From Gammaproteobacteria bacterium (lineage in GTDB: Bacteria > Pseudomonadota > Gammaproteobacteria > Steroidobacterales > Steroidobacteraceae): 64,000 nucleotides of DNA. The DNA is taken from NCBI GenBank assembly GCA_003132025.1, contig PKWJ01000018.1:83403-147402 (forward strand), written 5' to 3'. The notes beneath the pieces were generated by a model, which saw only the letters and a program-made list of their open reading frames with translations, did no database searches and was not told the DNA's origin. This document shows positions 60,814-64,000 of this stretch, piece after piece; the stretch's first letter is position 1, and every line of letters starts with the position of its first letter. The translations under genes and the position numbers were made by a program.

Positions 60814-61707
60814 CTACATCGAAGTGCGCGCTTCCCACAGTTCCGGAAACAATCGTAAGCGCAGCGCCTTGGCAAGATAGCTGACCCCCGCGGTACCGCC
60901 GGTGCCGGGCTTGTAGCCGATGATGCGCTCCACGGTCTTCATGTGCTGAAAGCGCCACACCTGGAATCGATGATCCAGGTCCACCAGGCGCTCGGCGAGT
61001 TCGTACAGATCCCAATCCTTGACGGCGTTGTGATAGACGCCGAGCCAGGCTCCCGTGACCTGCTTCGAGGGCTCATAGGGCTGGGTAAAATCGCGCACCA
61101 GCGACGTGGCCGGTACGCCGTAACCGCGCTGCGACAGCAACCGCAGCACCTCGTCGTAAAGGCTGGGCGCCGCCAGCGCGCGCGCCAGCGCCGCGTAGGC
61201 TTCGGTATCGTGCCGGTGCACTTCGATGACGTCGGCGTGCTTGTTGCCCAGCGTGAATTCGAGCAGCCGGTACTGCACCGACTGGAATCCCGATGAGCGC
61301 CCCAGAAGATTTCGAAACGACGAGTAATCCGCCGGTGTCATCGTCGACAGCACCTCCCACACCGCCAGCAGCTGTGCCTGCACGCGACCGATGCGGTCGA
61401 GCATCTTGAAGGATGGATCGAGCTTGTCGCGGCGCACGCACTCGATCACGGCCCGCAGCTCGTGCAGTATCAGCCGCATCCACAGCTCGGATACCTGGTG
61501 CACGATGATGAACAGCATTTCGTCGTGCTCGGTGGACAGCGGCTTCTGTGCGTCGAGCAGGCGATCGAGTCGCAGATACTGGCTGTAGGACAGTGAGCTG
61601 CCCAGATCCCAATGCACCGCCTCATCCGACAGATCGACGCTGGTGGCAGCGTCATCGGCGTTGGCATCGGTCGGTGTGGCAGGCGGTAGGTTCACCGGAA
61701 CATCCAC
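60814..61707 (-). CDS. kynA: Tryptophan 2,3-dioxygenase
   Basis: YSQYLRLDRLLDAQKPLSTEHDEMLFIIVHQVSELWMRLILHELRA; SSGFQSVQYRLLEFTLGNK; GTGGTAGVSYLAKAL. Confidence 0.95.
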   Translation of the reverse strand: MDVPVNLPPATPTDANADDAATSVDLSDEAVHWDLGSSLSYSQYLRLDRLLDAQKPLSTEHDEMLFIIVHQVSELWMRLILHELRAVIECVRRDKLDPSFKMLDRIGRVQAQLLAVWEVLSTMTPADYSSFRNLLGRSSGFQSVQYRLLEFTLGNKHADVIEVHRHDTEAYAALARALAAPSLYDEVLRLLSQRGYGVPATSLVRDFTQPYEPSKQVTGAWLGVYHNAVKDWDLYELAERLVDLDHRFQVWRFQHMKTVERIIGYKPGTGGTAGVSYLAKALRLRLFPELWEARTSM

Positions 61708-62435
61708 GACGGTGCGCGCCGCCAGCCCTGCAGCAGCTCGCGATCCAGCGCTTTCCAGTCGGGCTGAAAACGCGCCACCTCGGTCCAGAAGCGTGCCGAA
61801 TGGTTCATGTAGCGCAGGTGCACCAGCTCATGGATGATCAGATAGCGCAGTACCTCGGGGCGCTGGAACAGCAGGCACACGTTCAGGCTGATGGTGCGGC
61901 GGCGCGAACAGCTGCCCCAGCGCGAGCGCTGGCAGCGCACCTGCAGGCGCGCGGGTACCACCGCCATCTGCGCCGCGAGCGCTCGCAGCAACGGCTCGAG
62001 CCGCTGCCGGGCGTGTTCAACCAGCCAGTTCACCAGCACCAGGCGCAGCCGCGAGCGATCCTCCAGCCGACCGCTGAGCTGCAGCTCGCAGCCGGGCAAC
62101 TCGCGCAGGCGGACCGGGCCGGGACCCGCAACGCGCGTGCAACGCCACTCCTCGCCGATCGCCGTCAGCGCCAGTGCCTCGGGCGGCAGCGGCCAGCTGG
62201 CCACAGGCAGCGCACGGCGGCGGTGCAGCTCGATCCATTCGCGCTGTTGGCTGACAAATTCACTCACGCGCCGTGGCGAGGTGCGCGGCGGCACGACGAT
62301 CTCCACCCCGCCGGTGCGAAACACGCGCACGCTCAGGCGCCGCGCGCGCGCACTCTGGCGCACCGACCAGCCGTGTTCGCTGCCGTCGGCGTCCCAGAGT
62401 TGCAATTGTCGCAACATGCGGTTCTGCCCGGTCAT
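61692..62435 (-). CDS. YgjP-like zinc metallopeptidase (SprT/DUF45 family)
   Basis: SRWGSCSRRRTISLNVCLLFQRPEVLRYLIIHELVHLRYMNHSARFW. Confidence 0.9.
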   Translation of the reverse strand: MTGQNRMLRQLQLWDADGSEHGWSVRQSARARRLSVRVFRTGGVEIVVPPRTSPRRVSEFVSQQREWIELHRRRALPVASWPLPPEALALTAIGEEWRCTRVAGPGPVRLRELPGCELQLSGRLEDRSRLRLVLVNWLVEHARQRLEPLLRALAAQMAVVPARLQVRCQRSRWGSCSRRRTISLNVCLLFQRPEVLRYLIIHELVHLRYMNHSARFWTEVARFQPDWKALDRELLQGWRRAPSWMFR

Positions 62436-62483
62436 GCGGCTTCGATCATATCAGGCAGCGCCGCCTCGCATTACAGTAGCGCT

Positions 62484-63281
62484 ATGCAGTGGATCGACAT
62501 CGGCGCCAACCTGACCCACGATAGTTTCGACCGCGACCGCGAGGCGGTGATCGAACGCGCGCGCCATCAGGGCGTGGTGCAGATGATCGTAACCGGGGCC
62601 AGCCTGGCAGGCAGTGCCGCTGCGATCGATCTCGCGCGCGACCATGAAGGCACGCTGTTTGCCACCGCCGGCGTACATCCGCATGACGCCGCGCAACTGA
62701 GCGCCGCCGACCTGCCGCAATTGCGATCGCTGCTGGCGCGGCCGCAGGTAGTGGCCGCCGGCGAGTGCGGGCTCGATTACTACCGCGACCTGTCGCCACG
62801 CGACGCGCAGCTGCGCGCCTTCGAATGGCAGCTGCAGCTCGCGGCCGAAAGCGGCAAACCGGTATTCCTGCACCAGCGTGACGCGCACCGGGACTTCGTC
62901 GCCATGCTACGCGAGCACCGCGGCCAACTGGTCGGCGGCGTGGCGCATTGCTTCACCGGCGCGGCGAGCGAACTCGAGGACTACCTGACGCTGGAACTGT
63001 CGATCGGCATCACCGGCTGGTTGTGCGACGAACGCCGCGGCGCACACCTGCCGGCACTGGTGGCGCGCATCCCGGCCGAGCGGCTGCTGCTCGAGACCGA
63101 TGCACCGTACCTGCTGCCGCGGGACATCAAGCCGAAGCCGAAATCGCGCCGCAATGAGCCGATGTACCTGCCGCACGTGGCAGCGGCGGTCGCGGCCGCG
63201 CGCGGGGAGAGCCTCGAGCAGTGCGCCGCCCGCACCAGCGCGAATGCGCGCGGCCTGTTCACGCTACCCGCGGCACATTAA
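62484..63281 (+). CDS. tatD: TatD family DNase
   Basis: MQWIDIGANLTHDSFDRD; FATAGVHPHDA; AAGECGLDYYRD; VAHCFTGAASELEDYL; LLLETDAPYLLPRD. Confidence 0.95.
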   Translation: MQWIDIGANLTHDSFDRDREAVIERARHQGVVQMIVTGASLAGSAAAIDLARDHEGTLFATAGVHPHDAAQLSAADLPQLRSLLARPQVVAAGECGLDYYRDLSPRDAQLRAFEWQLQLAAESGKPVFLHQRDAHRDFVAMLREHRGQLVGGVAHCFTGAASELEDYLTLELSIGITGWLCDERRGAHLPALVARIPAERLLLETDAPYLLPRDIKPKPKSRRNEPMYLPHVAAAVAAARGESLEQCAARTSANARGLFTLPAAH

Positions 63282-63307
63282 TCCCCATAGGGTCTGCCGC
63301 CGGCCGG

Positions 63308-63730
63308 TCACGGCGCCATGCGCCTGGCACTCCAGGTGTAGTAATCGGGCGCCACCTCCCCGCCATGTCCGGCAAATGCACTGCCGTTGACGCCCTGAGG
63401 CTGCGCCGTGCCCTCGATCCGATCCGCCTGCGCAACACCCGAAAACAGGACTCGATAGCCTGGAGGACCCGGAAAATCCACCGTGAACGACAGCTTGGTA
63501 CCATCGAGTGAACCCGACAGCGGCAAACCTCCGTGCGCGCCGCCAAAGCTGCCGCTGAGGGCCCGACCGCGCTGCTGCAACACCACGGTCGCCTGCTCGG
63601 TACCGATGCGGCCGCGCCAGGAGAGCTGCCACCGACCCGCGACCCCGTGCCCCGGGGGAGCGCAGCCGGCCAGCACCGCCAGCAACGCGCTGCTAATGCT
63701 CCGGCGGACGTTGCGGGAAGTGAAACGCAT
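63308..63730 (-). CDS. Hypothetical lipoprotein
   Basis: MRFTSRNVRRSISSALLAVLAGCAPPG (LAGC lipobox); overlaps the upstream gene stop. Confidence 0.65.
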   Translation of the reverse strand: MRFTSRNVRRSISSALLAVLAGCAPPGHGVAGRWQLSWRGRIGTEQATVVLQQRGRALSGSFGGAHGGLPLSGSLDGTKLSFTVDFPGPPGYRVLFSGVAQADRIEGTAQPQGVNGSAFAGHGGEVAPDYYTWSARRMAP

Positions 63731-64000
63731 CCCACAGGTCGCTCAGCGCCGGACTGTTGGCCGGCACATAGGGATTATCGCGGCGCATCCTCGGATTCGG
63801 GAAGTTGTCGCGGCTGCGTGCCGTAATCGGCTTCAGCCGCCAATTACGTTCGATGAATTTGATGATCGACACGTGATCGGCGTATCCGTGGTTGACCTCA
63901 CCGCCCTCGCTGTAGGGCGACACGATCAGCAGCGGAATGCGCGGGCCATCACCGAAGAAGTCGAGCGGCTGGATGTAGCCGGAGTCGTAGTAGCCGCCGC
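63693..64000 (-). CDS. Phosphoesterase family protein (phospholipase C/acid phosphatase-like), C-terminal part truncated by window end
   Basis: Reverse frame open to the window edge: GGYYDSGYIQPLDFFGDGPRIPLLIVSPYSEGGEVNHGYADHVSIIKFIERNWRLKPITARSRDNFPNP. Confidence 0.8.
   Translation of the reverse strand, partial: GGYYDSGYIQPLDFFGDGPRIPLLIVSPYSEGGEVNHGYADHVSIIKFIERNWRLKPITARSRDNFPNPRMRRDNPYVPANSPALSDLWDAFHFPQRPPEH

Noticed and set aside
61548-62483. Upstream extension of the tatD ORF (61548..63281)
   Set aside because: Antisense to kynA and ygjP-like genes; the TatD N-terminus MQWIDIGANLTHDSF starts at 62484.
1-64000. CRISPR arrays, prophage, transposases, integrative element boundaries or toxin-antitoxin pairs
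   Set aside because: No regularly spaced repeats, phage structural genes, transposase or integrase motifs recognised; the window reads as ordinary chromosomal backbone.

Overview
This 64 kb, high-GC, mostly chromosomal window looks gammaproteobacterial (Xanthomonadales/Steroidobacteraceae-like, by inference from gene content). It is densely coding. In order it contains: the hisF 3' end and hisIE; a fused aspartokinase/diaminopimelate decarboxylase; an L,D-transpeptidase; a three-gene signalling set (PAS histidine kinase, REC-HDOD, REC-GGDEF-EAL); an orphan branched-chain amino-acid binding protein divergent from a lexA-imuA-imuB-dnaE2 SOS mutagenesis cassette; a GH3 glycosidase; a large chemotaxis operon on the minus strand (cheY-cheZ-cheA-cheY2-cheW-STAS-unknown-cheR-cheD-cheB-mcp, probably plus HDOD); SDR, pgsA, uvrC, carbonic anhydrase and class II DAHP synthase; a saccharopine dehydrogenase/ALDH7 pair; a porin; a doubly frameshifted beta-propeller lipoprotein; a PhoPQ-like system with PepSY; mazG, NUDIX genes, fumC/purB, mnmA, acnA, kynA, tatD; and a truncated phosphoesterase at the right edge. 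No rRNA, tRNA, CRISPR array or transposase was recognised by eye. The observations most worth follow-up are: (1) an unannotated protein in the che operon that carries a CheZ-like DxxxQ motif and a C-terminal tail resembling that of CheD; (2) a perfect 9-bp-arm palindrome (ATACCATAC-AAAC-GTATGGTAT) that contains the lexA start codon, suggesting a divergent LexA operator and a leaderless lexA mRNA; (3) a near-perfect ~90-bp inverted repeat between nudJ and mnmA; (4) a degenerate GGDEF (GDEEF) next to an intact EAL; (5) two sigma28-like signals in opposite orientation upstream of the che operon. All calls come from reading the sequence and supplied ORFs; no database search was run.
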